Below, piece by piece: positions 26,179-36,144 of a stretch of 64,000 bases of DNA (position 1 is its first letter; the number at the start of each line of letters is the position of its first letter). The position numbers and the translations under genes are program-made. This DNA comes from CAVYXK01 sp963708245 (lineage in GTDB: Bacteria; Pseudomonadota; Alphaproteobacteria; Acetobacterales; Acetobacteraceae): NCBI GenBank assembly GCA_963708245.1, contig OY970201.1, positions 7,626,001 to 7,690,000 on the forward strand. The letters are read 5' to 3'. The notes under the pieces are model-generated. The model was not told the origin of the DNA. It worked only from the letters and a program-made list of their open reading frames with translations, and searched no databases.

Positions 26179-26481
26179 GCGCTGAAACAAAGGGCGAGCA
26201 GTGGAAACGGACCGCAGCATGAGCCGTTGCAGCGCCAGCTCTTTCACCGCTGGCTTGGCCAGATGCCGCTCTACGTCTCCTGCGTGAGCTGCCTGGCCTG
26301 CCCGACGATGATGTGCTCACCGTCCTTCGAGGAGCGCACCGATCGACTGATGCGCCAGTATGGCTTGTGATGGGCGAGGAACAGCGGATTGGTCTGACGA
26401 ACTGAGGAAGGCGCCTCCCCTGCCTCCGTCGGCTATTCGCCCGGCGCAGTCCGCGAGGATTCCCCAAAACGGGAGATTGCC
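26179..26481. other. Intergenic region
   Basis: About 300 bases between DUF29 and the cupin gene. No domain can be recognised in any frame. A Cys-rich frame (SCVSCLACPTMMC) near 26275-26320 is short and lacks a ribosome site, so it is not called. Confidence 0.35.
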
Positions 26482-26994
26482 ATGGTCCGATCAGCTTTTC
26501 GGCGGGATATGATGCTCGCTGCGGTGGCTTCGTCGCTGCCAATCGGCTTTACGGAAAGCGCGGCGGCAAGTCCTCTGAATCCCGCGCAGACCATCATCCG
26601 CCTGCCCGACCAGTTGCAATGGAAATCGAATCCCGCCTTTTCCGAGCGGAGCGTGGAAAACTGCACGCTGACGGGCGACGTCAACCAGCCTGGCCTCTAC
26701 TACACCCTGGTGCGATGGTGGCCAGGGTTCATGAGCGCGCCGCACAGCTATAAGACCGATCGGTTCTGCGTTGTGGTCTCGGGCACATGGTGGTGCAACA
26801 GCGGAGCCGATTTCGATCCTGCCGCTTGCGTTCCGGTGCCGGCCGGCAGCTTCGTCCATCGGGTCGCCGGTACGCCGCATTACGACGGGGTGGTGCGCGG
26901 CCATCCCGAGCCGGCGATCATCGCGATTTGCGGGATGGGGCCGGTGGGGTTTGCGCTGAGTGATCCGTCGCAGCCAGGCGTGCGGCGGGTTTGA
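26482..26994 (+). CDS. Exported cupin-domain protein
   Basis: A 170-residue protein with a basic N-terminus and a hydrophobic stretch ending near ESAAAS, consistent with a signal peptide. The rest is a single small beta-barrel: GLYYTLVRWWPGFMSAPHSY resembles cupin motif 1 with one of the usual His ligands, followed by CVVVSGTWW and VPVPAGSFVHRVAGTPHYDG. It probably acts in the periplasm. The reaction is unknown. Another cupin gene follows after 98 bases. Confidence 0.75.
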   Translation: MVRSAFRRDMMLAAVASSLPIGFTESAAASPLNPAQTIIRLPDQLQWKSNPAFSERSVENCTLTGDVNQPGLYYTLVRWWPGFMSAPHSYKTDRFCVVVSGTWWCNSGADFDPAACVPVPAGSFVHRVAGTPHYDGVVRGHPEPAIIAICGMGPVGFALSDPSQPGVRRV

Positions 26995-27092
26995 GGTCGG
27001 TGGGTTCCGCGCGTCTGTTGCTGTGCGGTGATGCCATCAGAACGCGGTTCGTATTACACTCACCACCGCAGCGGTGTCATCCGGAGGCTATC

Positions 27093-27428
27093 ATGAAGGT
27101 GCGTTCGCGCGGCATGCGGCTCGACATTGCCGGCTATGACACGGTCATGGAAGGGTCGGATATGCGCGCATCGGTCCTGACGCTTGCGGCAGGTCAGTGC
27201 GTGCCGTGGCATTACCACTCCGAAATATCGGACCGGTTCTTCTGCCTGGCTGGACCGATGGTGGTGGAGACGCGAGCACCGCGGGCGGTGCACGAGCTGG
27301 CAGTGGGCGAAAGCTGCACGGTGCCCCCCAACACGGCACATACCGTCCGGGGCAAGGACAACGGGCCGTGCCGTTTTCTCCTGCTGCAAGGAGTGGGAGT
27401 GTACGACAATGTGACGGTCGGGGGTTAA
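27093..27428 (+). CDS. Small cupin-domain protein
   Basis: A 111-residue single-cupin protein. Motif 1 is GQCVPWHYHSEISDRFFCLAG, with two His and a Glu metal-ligand pattern, and motif 2 is VPPNTAHTVRG. CGGAGG lies 6 bases upstream of the ATG. It probably binds a metal and a small ligand, or acts as an isomerase or sensor. It is followed after 11 bases by a GNAT gene, so the two are likely co-transcribed. Confidence 0.85.
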   Translation: MKVRSRGMRLDIAGYDTVMEGSDMRASVLTLAAGQCVPWHYHSEISDRFFCLAGPMVVETRAPRAVHELAVGESCTVPPNTAHTVRGKDNGPCRFLLLQGVGVYDNVTVGG

Positions 27429-27439
27429 GGGCGGAAGGC

Positions 27440-27877
27440 ATGCAGTGGGGCGATATCGAGCCCGGTCTTCATCTCGTTCGCGATGAGAACCCCTCTCTGG
27501 AAACACGCGACGAGCTCAGCCAGAGAATCGATGACTTCAACGCGCGCACAGTGCCGTTCGCATGGAGGCGGTTTGCGCTGCTGCTACGCGACGATGCCGG
27601 CCGCCTGCGCGGTGGACTATCCGGCATTCTCTATTGGGATTGGATGTTCATAGATAATCTGTGGGTCGATGACGGCTTGCGCGGTCGAGGGATCGGGACC
27701 GAGCTGATGAATTGCGCCGAACAGCATGCGGCCGCGAGAGGTTGCCACTCCGTTTGGCTGGATACGTTTCAGGCCCGCGGGTTTTACGAGAAACTGGGAT
27801 ATGGCGTGTTCGGTTTGCTTGAGGATTATCCGTTGGGCCAGCAACGTGCTTTTATGAAGAAGCGATTGGTTACATGA
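27440..27877 (+). CDS. GNAT-family N-acetyltransferase
   Basis: A 145-residue GNAT protein. The acetyl-CoA pyrophosphate loop is DDGLRGRGIGTELM (near residue 75), and the C-terminal ARGFYEKLGYGVFG is the usual GNAT beta-strand/helix end. The start ATG 27440 has GGAAGG immediately before it, which is closer than ideal. The acyl acceptor is unknown. Confidence 0.85.
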   Translation: MQWGDIEPGLHLVRDENPSLETRDELSQRIDDFNARTVPFAWRRFALLLRDDAGRLRGGLSGILYWDWMFIDNLWVDDGLRGRGIGTELMNCAEQHAAARGCHSVWLDTFQARGFYEKLGYGVFGLLEDYPLGQQRAFMKKRLVT

Positions 27878-27900
27878 GGCAAACGAAGAGTGCGGCCTCC

Positions 27901-27957
27901 GGCACCCTCACCCGGTTCGCTTCGCGAACCGACCTCTCCCGCAGAGCGGGAGAGGTG
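27901..27957 (+). repeat. Intergenic palindromic repeat, copy 3
   Basis: Same architecture as copies 1 and 2, but the first hairpin is GGTTCGC-TTC-GCGAACC instead of CGCCGCGC/GCGCGGCG. Base changes in both arms keep the pairing. It lies between converging GNAT and lyase genes. Confidence 0.88.
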
Positions 27958-27961
27958 AGGT

Positions 27962-28828
27962 TTAGTGCGCAGCCGCCAGCACTCGCATCGCCAGCTTGTA
28001 ATGCGGCCGGTCGATCATCTTTCCGTCCAGCGCGAACACGCCGGCGTCGGGATTCGCTTCGAATGCGTCCCGAACCCGCTCCGCCCAGCGGACCTGCTCG
28101 GTCGAGGGGGTAAAGACCGCATTAGCGATCTCGATCTGCGCCGGGTGGATCAGGATTTTCCCAGCAAAACCGTCTGCCGCCGCCGCCTCGGCCTCGCGGC
28201 GCAGCCCGTCCGGGTCGCGTGGATCGGGCCAGGGCGTGTCGATCGCCGCCACCCCGATCGCGCCCGCCGCCGCCAGCACAGCGGCACGGGCGAACGTCGC
28301 CGCGGCGTTGTACGATCCGTCCGGCCGGCGCGGCGCGACGCCCAGATCGGCCGACAAGTCCTCGGCCCCGAAGCACATCGCCACCAGCCGCGCCGCCACG
28401 CCGGCATAGGCCCCGAGAGTAAACACCGAGGCGGCAGTTTCGGTCACGATCGCCACTACCCCGACACTGCCGACCGACAAGCCGGCCGCCGTCTCCAGCG
28501 CCTCGAGATAATGGTCGAGAGCACGCAGATCGTCCGGACCAGCGCATTTGGGCAACATCACCGCCGCCGGACCAGCCGGTACCACGGCCGCAAGGTCCGC
28601 CAGGTACCACGGCGTGCCGCGTGGATTGACCCGCACGATCAGATCCTGCTTGCGCGGGCCCGCCGTGGCGCGCAGCACGGCTGCAACCGAGGCGCGCGCA
28701 CCCTCCTTGGCCACGGCGGCGACCGAGTCCTCCAGATCAAGGATCACGGCGTCCGCGGCCGAGCCGATCGCTTTCTCGACCTTACGGGCGGAATCGCCGG
28801 GAGCGAAGAGCGGGCTTCTCAATCGCAT
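27962..28828 (-). CDS. HpcH/HpaI aldolase / CitE-like CoA-ester lyase
   Basis: A 288-residue TIM-barrel lyase. It begins RSPLFAPGDSARKVEKAIG, with DAVILDLEDSVA (metal and substrate site), VRVNPRGTPW, VVAIVTETAASVF, FGAEDLSADLG and GKILIHPAQIE: the CitE/malyl-CoA lyase signature set. It would cleave or form a 3-hydroxy-acyl-CoA such as citramalyl- or malyl-CoA. It is divergent from the liv transporter genes across about 110 bases. Confidence 0.9.
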   Translation of the reverse strand: MRLRSPLFAPGDSARKVEKAIGSAADAVILDLEDSVAAVAKEGARASVAAVLRATAGPRKQDLIVRVNPRGTPWYLADLAAVVPAGPAAVMLPKCAGPDDLRALDHYLEALETAAGLSVGSVGVVAIVTETAASVFTLGAYAGVAARLVAMCFGAEDLSADLGVAPRRPDGSYNAAATFARAAVLAAAGAIGVAAIDTPWPDPRDPDGLRREAEAAAADGFAGKILIHPAQIEIANAVFTPSTEQVRWAERVRDAFEANPDAGVFALDGKMIDRPHYKLAMRVLAAAH

Positions 28829-28940
28829 GCGGGAACGAACCGGCTGTCCCAAAATAGGCAACAATCTTGCGCCTTCCCGGTCTATATGCAAATCACGGAG
28901 GCAGAAGGCTTTCCAATCCAGTAGCGGGAGACGTCCTGGG

Positions 28941-29700
28941 ATGTCCGATACCATCCTGGAGACACATGGGCTGACACGTGAGTTTAGCGGCTTCTTGGCC
29001 GTCGATGACGTGTCGCTCGAAGTGCACGACGGGGCGATCCATGCGCTGATCGGCCCGAACGGGGCCGGCAAGACGACCTGCTTCAACCTGCTGACCAAGT
29101 TCCTGCAGCCGACGAGCGGGCGCATCAGCTTCAAGGGCCGCGACATCACCGGCCTGCGGCCCGCCCAAGTGGCCCGGCTCGGGCTGGTGCGCAGCTTCCA
29201 GATCTCGGCGGTGTTCCCTCGGCTGACCGCGCTGGAGAACGTCCGTCTAGCGCTGCAACGAGTGCGCGGCAACTCCTTCGACTTCTGGCGCTCCGAAAAG
29301 ACGCTGCGTGCGTTCGACGAGCGCGCCCGTGCACTGTTGCACGATGTCGGCCTGTCGGACTTTGCCGATACCACGGCGGGCCAGCTTGCGTATGGGCAGA
29401 AGCGCGCACTGGAGATCGCGACGACGCTGGCGCTCGACCCGGAGATGCTGCTGCTGGACGAGCCGACCGCCGGGATGACGCATAGCGACGTGGATCGCAT
29501 TGTGGAGCTGATCCGCCGCATCCGCGCCGGACGCACGATCCTGATGGTGGAGCACAACCTGTCGGTCGTAGAGGGCCTGTGCGACGTTATCACCGTCCTG
29601 ACGCGCGGTCGGGTGCTCGCAGAAGGTGATTACGCCAGCGTCTCGCGCAATCCCGAGGTGATCGCCGCCTATCTTGGCTCCGATGCGCCCGAGGTGACGC

Positions 29701-29708
<8 letters not shown>
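28941..29708 (+). CDS. livG: Branched-chain amino-acid type ABC transporter ATPase LivG
   Basis: A 255-residue ATPase. Walker A is GPNGAGKTT (residues 39-47), the signature region is AYGQKRALEIA and Walker B is MLLLDEPTAGM. The LivG-specific end HNLSVVEGLCDVITVLTRGRV is present. It powers an importer for branched-chain amino acids, amides or related acids. The first gene of livG-livF-livH-livM; its stop overlaps the livF start. Confidence 0.92.
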
Positions 29709-30396
<688 letters not shown>

Positions 30397-30399
30397 ACC

Positions 30400-31287
30400 A
30401 TGATGACGATCTTCGGCGTTCCCGCGCCTCTGCTGTTCGGTCAACTTTTGCTCGGACTGATCAACGGCGCGTTCTACGCGATGCTCTCGCTAGGGTTGGC
30501 GATCATCTTCGGCATGCTCAATATCATCAATTTCGCGCATGGCGCGTTGTTCATGATGGGCGCCTTTGCCGCCTGGATGCTGCTGAACTATTTGGGCATC
30601 GGCTATTTCCCGGCGCTGATCCTGTCGCCGATCATCATCGGCATCTTTGGCATTGTGCTGGAGCGGCTGATGATCAGTCGGCTCTACAAGCTGGATCACC
30701 TCTATGGCCTGCTGCTGACCTTCGGTCTCGCCCTGGTGATCGAGGGACTGTTCCGCAACTACTACGGAAGCTCCGGCATGCCCTACCAGATCCCGCATGT
30801 GCTGCAAGGTGCAACCAATCTCGGCTTCATGTTCCTGCCGATTTACCGCGCATGGGTCGTGGTGGCGGCGCTGGTTGTATGCCTCGCCACCTGGGCGGTG
30901 ATCGAGAAGACTTTTCTCGGTGCCAGGCTGCGGGCCGCGACCGAGAACGCACCGCTGGTGCGCGCCTTCGGGGTAAACGTGCCGCGCATGATCACGCTGA
31001 CCTATGGCGCCGGCGTCGGGCTGGCCGCCTTTGCCGGCGTGCTGGCCGCTCCGATCTATTCGGTAAATCCGAATATGGGAGACAATTTCATCAACACCGT
31101 GTTCGCTGTGGTGGTGATCGGCGGGATGGGCTCCATCATGGGATCGATCGTTACCGGGTTTGGCCTCGGCGTGATCGAGGGCCTGACCAAGGTGTTCTAT
31201 CCGCAAGCCTCCGCCACCGTGGTCTTCCTGGTGATGGTAATCGTACTGCTGTTCCTGCCTCGCGGCCTGTTTGGAAAGACCGCCTGA
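30400..31287 (+). CDS. livH: Branched-chain amino-acid type ABC permease LivH
   Basis: A 295-residue permease with about eight membrane segments. It has GLINGAFYAMLSLGLAIIFG near the N-terminus and RAATENAPLVRAFGVNVPRM, the cytoplasmic coupling loop of LivH. It ends in FLPRGLFGKTA. livM starts 1 base after its stop. Confidence 0.92.
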   Translation: MMTIFGVPAPLLFGQLLLGLINGAFYAMLSLGLAIIFGMLNIINFAHGALFMMGAFAAWMLLNYLGIGYFPALILSPIIIGIFGIVLERLMISRLYKLDHLYGLLLTFGLALVIEGLFRNYYGSSGMPYQIPHVLQGATNLGFMFLPIYRAWVVVAALVVCLATWAVIEKTFLGARLRAATENAPLVRAFGVNVPRMITLTYGAGVGLAAFAGVLAAPIYSVNPNMGDNFINTVFAVVVIGGMGSIMGSIVTGFGLGVIEGLTKVFYPQASATVVFLVMVIVLLFLPRGLFGKTA

Positions 31288-31288
31288 G

Positions 31289-32269
31289 ATGTCAGTTTCC
31301 ACTGCTGTCCCTGCCGTCACCGTCGCCCGGCCTGGCCTCTTCGGGTTCACGCGCGCACAGGCGATCGCCTTCCTCGTGATGCTCGTGCTGGTGGTCGTGC
31401 TGCCCTATGTGTTGTATCCTATCTTCCTGATGCGGGTGCTGACCGCGGCGCTGTTCGCCTGCGCCTTCAACCTGATGATCGGCTATGTCGGGCTGCTGTC
31501 TTTCGGCCACGCGGCGTATTACGGGATGGGCGCCTATCTGGCTGCGTGGGCGATGAAGCACTGGCACTTCGATGCTATCGTCTGCATCGGTATCGGCGGC
31601 GCCACCGGTGCGATCCTTGGCCTTTGCCTCGGTTATCTGGCCATCCGGCGATCCGGCATCTATTTCGCGATGATCACGCTGGCGCTGGCGCAGATGGTGT
31701 ATTTCTTCTGCGTCGAGGCACCGTTCACCGGCGGGGAGGACGGTATCCAGCAGGTGCCGCGCGGGCACGCCTTCGGGTTCATTCCGCTTGCCAACGACAT
31801 GAATATGTATTGGCTGACGGCAGCCATCTTTCTCGGCGGCTTCCTGCTGATTCATCGCATCATCCACTCGCCGTTCGGTCAGGTGCTGAAGGCGATCCGC
31901 GAGAACGAGCCGCGCGCCACCTCGCTCGGTTATCGCACCAATGACTACAAGCTCATCGCATTCGTGCTGTCTACCGGGCTTTCCGGTATTGCCGGTGCCA
32001 CCACCGCAATCGTGTTCGGCATCGCGACATTGGACGGAGTGCATTATTCGCGCTCGGGCGAGGTCGTGCTGACGACGTTGCTCGGTGGTCTGGGCACGGT
32101 GTTCGGGCCTGTCGTAGGGGCAGTGCTGACGACATCCATGGAGAACTACCTGGCCCAGTTCGGAGATTGGGTGACCGTGACGCAAGGGGCGATCTTCGTG
32201 GTGTGTGTGCTGGCGTTCCGGCGCGGGATCGTCGGAGAGATCGCCGCATTATTGAAGCTGTCATTGTAA
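31289..32269 (+). CDS. livM: Branched-chain amino-acid type ABC permease LivM
   Basis: A 326-residue permease. LMIGYVGLLSFGHAAYYGMG near residue 65 and the coupling loop LKAIRENEPRATSLGYR are LivM signatures. ATG 31289 overlaps the region just after the livH stop. No periplasmic binding protein gene accompanies the four genes, so the substrate cannot be assigned and the binding protein must be encoded elsewhere. Confidence 0.92.
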   Translation: MSVSTAVPAVTVARPGLFGFTRAQAIAFLVMLVLVVVLPYVLYPIFLMRVLTAALFACAFNLMIGYVGLLSFGHAAYYGMGAYLAAWAMKHWHFDAIVCIGIGGATGAILGLCLGYLAIRRSGIYFAMITLALAQMVYFFCVEAPFTGGEDGIQQVPRGHAFGFIPLANDMNMYWLTAAIFLGGFLLIHRIIHSPFGQVLKAIRENEPRATSLGYRTNDYKLIAFVLSTGLSGIAGATTAIVFGIATLDGVHYSRSGEVVLTTLLGGLGTVFGPVVGAVLTTSMENYLAQFGDWVTVTQGAIFVVCVLAFRRGIVGEIAALLKLSL

Positions 32270-32484
32270 TCGAGGCCCTATCGACACGGCCGCCCTCCAT
32301 CGTCGTGGCCGATCTTGTGCCGGCCATCTTCCGCCCGTTTCGGCACGCCAGCACGAATGCGTACGAGATGACAGCGCAAGGCCGGCCATGACGCGGGTGT
32401 GAGCGTCGCCGTCGGCACTATTCGCAGCGAACCGCTGCCGCTATCGTGCAGCACGAGATACCGGCGCTTCGTTACGGAGGAAAC

Positions 32485-33781
32485 ATGTCCCATAGCCACG
32501 CGCCCGCCGGCATCAGGCGGGCTCAGCGCTCCGCTTTGACGATGCTCGTGGTCGCCGGGACGCTGAACTATCTGGACAGATCGACGCTGTCGATCGCGAA
32601 CCCATTGATCCGGCACGAACTCGGCCTCTCGATTGCCGACATGGGCCTGCTGCTGTCGGCGTTTCTCTGGGCCTATGCGTTCGCGCAGCTTCCGGGCGGG
32701 GCGCTGGTCGATCGCGTCGGGCCGCATCGCCTGCTGGCCGCCGGGCTGGGACTCTGGTCGCTCGCCCAGACTGCGGCGGGACTGGTCACGAGCTTCGCCC
32801 AGTTCTCGGCAGCCCGCGTGTTGCTCGGCCTCGGCGAGGCACCGATGTTCTCCTCGGCCGTGCGGGTAGTGCGCGACTGGTACAACGTGCGCGACCGCGG
32901 CCTGCCGACCGGTATTTGGAACTGCACCTCCTCGCTCGGCCCGGCAATCGCGCCGCCGATCCTGACGGTTTTGATGCTGTCCTTCGGCTGGCGATGGATG
33001 TTCATCATCATGGGCGTGGTCGGACTGGTGGTGGCCGGAGTGTGGTTCGTCAGATATCGCGACGCGAGAGAGACGAAGTTCTCGGATGAGGACCGGCACG
33101 ATCTGACGTCGGGCGAAGAGGAGCCGGTCGGCCGGCATGCCAGTTTTAGCGAATGGGGACAGCTTTTTCGCTTCCGGACCACCTAGGGCCTGATCTTCGG
33201 CTTCTTCGGCATCGTGTACATGGGCTGGCTCTATCTCGCCTGGCTGCCCGGCTATCTCGAGATCCAGCGCCACATGTCGATCCCGAAGACCGGTTGGGTG
33301 GCGGCGATCCCCTTCGCGTTCGGCGTCGTGGGCAGCGTCGGCGGCGGCTGGATCGCTGATCGGCTTCACCCCGGTCAACAGCCGGAAGATACCGGTCATC
33401 GTCGGGTTGCTCGGGATGGCAGGATTCACGGTCGTGGCGGCGCTGGCCGCGAGCAACACCGTCGCGGTCGCCTGCATCTCGCTCAGTCTGATGTTCGGTG
33501 CCTGCGCCAGCGGCATGTCATGGGCGCTGGCTTCCGTGGCGGCACCCTCCAACCTGACCGCCTCGTTGGGCGCGATCCAGAATTTCGGCGGCTACCTGGG
33601 CGGCGCGCTGGCGCCCACCATCACCGGATTCATCGTTCAGGGGACCGGCAGCTTCGTCCCGGCGCTGCTAGTCAGCGCTGGAATCGGGCTGGCCTCCGCA
33701 TTGGCGTACCTGCTGGTGATTCGGGCCGAGCCCATCACCTCGGCCGAGCTCACAGTCGGGACGCTGCGCGCCGCGCAGTAA
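32485..33781 (+). pseudogene. MFS transporter, broken by a stop codon and a frameshift
   Basis: The start is good (ACGGAGGAAAC before ATG 32485), and the ACS-type MFS opening (GTLNYLDRSTLSIANPLIRH) is intact. At 33184-33186 a TAG stop follows QLFRFRTT. The same frame then continues without a break as GLIFGFFGIVYMGWLYLAWL, so TGG to TAG is likely. Near 33361 the frame shifts after GGGWIADR, with several residues of the usual loop missing, and resumes as GFTPVNSRKIPVIVGLLGM to the stop at 33781. Two independent lesions, one in a non-homopolymer site, argue for a real pseudogene. Confidence 0.88.
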
Positions 33782-33819
33782 GGTGGCAGTCTCGGAGGGG
33801 TAGTTCAGGAGGGCGGGCG

Positions 33820-34470
33820 ATGGCGTGGACGCGCGACCAGATGGCAGCGCGTGCAGCGAGGGAGCTGCACGATGGGTTCTATGTCAATCTCGGGATCGGC
33901 ATTCCGACCTTGGTTGCGAACCATATCCCGCCGGGGATGTCGATCCAGCTTCATTCCGAGAACGGTATGCTGGGAATGGGCCCGTTCCCATTCGAGGACG
34001 AGGTGGACCCGGATCTGATCAATGCCGGCAAGCAGACCGTGACCGAGCTGCCGACCACGAGCTTCTTCGACAGCGCCGCCAGCTTTGCGATGGTACAGGG
34101 CGGCCATATCGACATTTCGATCCTCGGCGCCTTGCAGGTGGCCGAGAACGGCGACCTCGCCAACTGGATGATCCCCGGCAAGCTGGTGAAGGGGATGGGC
34201 GGAGCGATGGACCTCGTCGCCGGGGTGCGGCGCGTGGTGGTACTGATGGAGCACACAGCCGGCGGAAGGCCCAAACTGTTGCACCGTTGCACATTGCCGC
34301 TGACCGGCGCTGGGGTGGTCGATTTGGTGATCACCGATCTCGGAGTGTTCGAAATCGGGAAGGCTGGGCTGGTGCTGGCGGAGCTCGCACCCGGGGTGAC
34401 GGCGGGCGAGATCCGTGCGCAGACCGAGGCGGCGTTCAGCGTCTCGCCCGCACTAGTGGCGACGGCCTGA
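33820..34470 (+). CDS. 3-oxoacid CoA-transferase subunit B, orphan
   Basis: A 216-residue class I CoA-transferase beta subunit (ScoB/PcaJ/AtoA type). It has YVNLGIGIPTLVANHIP, the catalytic Glu in HSENGMLGMGP (near residue 47) and GGHIDISILGALQVAENGDL. AGGAGGG lies 5 bases upstream of the ATG. The alpha subunit that normally precedes it is absent: upstream is the broken MFS gene and downstream a decayed ligase gene. It may pair with an alpha subunit elsewhere or be non-functional. Confidence 0.9.
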   Translation: MAWTRDQMAARAARELHDGFYVNLGIGIPTLVANHIPPGMSIQLHSENGMLGMGPFPFEDEVDPDLINAGKQTVTELPTTSFFDSAASFAMVQGGHIDISILGALQVAENGDLANWMIPGKLVKGMGGAMDLVAGVRRVVVLMEHTAGGRPKLLHRCTLPLTGAGVVDLVITDLGVFEIGKAGLVLAELAPGVTAGEIRAQTEAAFSVSPALVATA

Positions 34471-35295
34471 GAAGAGGGCAGGGGCCGGTTTCGGACGGGC
34501 CACTACCGGCTCCATCGGGTTGCCCCAGACGGTGTCCCCCGAGCGGGCAAGCAACATCAGGTCCGGCTTGATCCAGGTGTAGATGCGCACGCGCTCCGGC
34601 GGTGAGAGCGGACCTCCGGTGGCGACGATGGTGCGGAGCGCGCCGAGATCGGGTCGGGTTCCTGCCCGGCGAAAGGCGGCGCTCGCCACGGTAGTGGCGG
34701 GCGTGACTAGAACGGTGGCGGCTTCTTCGGCGACTGCGGCGAGCAAGGGCTCCGGCGAGGCCAGGATAACTGTGGTGCCCTGGGTCAGCGCTGCAAGCCA
34801 GGGCCACGCGGCCGCGCCAGCAACGAGCACACGGTCATCCGGCCGGAGATCGGCGAACAACAGCAACTCGGCGAGCGGACGAATCAACAGCGACTTCGGC
34901 CAGCGACGGGTGAGGGGGGCTGCGATTGGGTTGGGCAGCTCCGAGTGATGCGTGAGAAGCGCATCACGCGAAAGCACGATGCGGCTGATGTCACCGCGGC
35001 GGACGATCAACGCATCGCGCGCGCCGGCGTGACGGGCGAGCTGCAACGGCTCCTCAGGCAGGCCGGCGAAGCTGGCGAGCGCGTCGGCGAAGTCGCCGGG
35101 GGTTGCAGCGGAGAAGTGCGGTAGCTCCGGCCACCTGGCGAGCTTGATGCCGCGAGTGATGCTCAGCCAGTGCAGAAAGGCCCATGCGTTGGTGGTCGCC
35201 ACGCGCTCGCGCTGGGGTACGAAGAGAGTTGCTAGACTTGTGCACGTTATTTGATCCGCCGCTCGTCCCGCATGTAGGTCAGAAGATCTTAGCAT
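34453..35295 (-). pseudogene. Acetoacetyl-CoA-synthetase-like gene with internal and 3' deletions
   Basis: About 280 codons. The N-terminal part (ATTNAWAFLHWL ... WPELPHFSAATPGDFADALA) resembles the start of acetoacetate-CoA ligase. It then jumps to the middle region (DLRPDDRVLVAGAAAWPWL, DLGALRTIVATGGPLSPPER, IKPDLMLLARSGDT). The nucleotide-binding SSGTTG-type loop that should lie between is missing, as is the C-terminal domain; the family is about 650 residues. The start is unclear. It overlaps the 3' end of the CoA-transferase gene by 18 bases. Both genes would act on acetoacetate, suggesting a former acetoacetate locus. Confidence 0.6.
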
Positions 35296-35337
35296 CGCTG
35301 GTCGATTTCCTCGAGCTCGGCTCCCTGCGCGGCAGCG

Positions 35338-35970
35338 CTACCCAAGCTGTGGTGTCGTCGCCTGATAGCTCGGCATTGCCTGCACCCGATCCCACCACGC
35401 TGTGAACCCTTCGACCGCGAAGACCTCACCGGCGTCCGGCGTCAGCGCCACATAGAAGCAGATCGGTGCGAGATAGAGATCGCCCAGCGAGGACCGCGCC
35501 CCGGCAATGAACGCGTCGGTCCCGCGCAGCTTCATCAGCTCCTGCAGCACCAGCCGGCTGGTCGCGATCGCCTGCCGCCTTGCTGCGTCATTCGGGCCGC
35601 CGATGAAGTCGGGAAACAGGTGATAGCCGGCTACCCCGATCATCGCCGCATATCCATAAGAATCGATAATCCCCATCGCCATGCGCATGCGCGCGCGATC
35701 CTTCGGATTGTCTGGCGTGAACGACGGGCCAGGCAGCACCTCATCCAGGTAGGGCGCGATGGCGCTCGTCTCGATGATGCGAAACCCATCATAGTCAAGG
35801 ACCGGCACTTTGCCGAACGGGTGGCGGGCGAGATGCTCCGGCTGACGCGGCTCGCCCTTGAGCACGTGCACCGGCACCTGCTCGTACTGCTTGTTCTTCT
35901 CGGCGAGCAGCATCCGCACGGTGCGGACATACGTGCTGCCGTCGAAACCGTACAGGATGATCTTGGCCAT
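35338..35970 (-). CDS. Glutathione S-transferase family protein
   Basis: A 210-residue two-domain GST. The N-terminal thioredoxin fold (residues 1-80) has KVPVLDYDGFRIIETSAIAP, where the cis-Pro and the glutathione-binding E-S/T pair lie. The helical C-terminal domain follows with AGARSSLGDLYLAPI, the conserved Asp N-cap motif. The N-terminal GFDGSTYVRTVR gives a Ser/Thr/Tyr candidate for the catalytic residue. Substrate unknown; single-gene unit. Confidence 0.9.
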   Translation of the reverse strand: MAKIILYGFDGSTYVRTVRMLLAEKNKQYEQVPVHVLKGEPRQPEHLARHPFGKVPVLDYDGFRIIETSAIAPYLDEVLPGPSFTPDNPKDRARMRMAMGIIDSYGYAAMIGVAGYHLFPDFIGGPNDAARRQAIATSRLVLQELMKLRGTDAFIAGARSSLGDLYLAPICFYVALTPDAGEVFAVEGFTAWWDRVQAMPSYQATTPQLG

Positions 35971-36144
35971 TTTGCCCCCTTTCGTTCACGACAGAGGAAA
36001 GAGGGAGAGCTCCGCCATCGTCAACTCTCTTTTTTGCCCCGCTGCCCCGTCATTCAGCGTGAGCCGGCGCGCCAGATAATTTCGTCGAGGACGAGTGCGA
36101 GTCCGACCGCGAACAAGTACAAACCGTTACAAATCAGCGGCCGA

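Noticed and set aside
26275..26320. Short Cys-rich frame (SCVSCLACPTMMC)
   Set aside because: No start with a ribosome site and too short to support; chance Cys clustering is possible.
27962..29593. Extended 543-codon reading of the CitE-like gene running back through livG
   Set aside because: The extra N-terminal part is antisense to livG. The lyase has a proper start at 28828 with the family's usual N-terminus.
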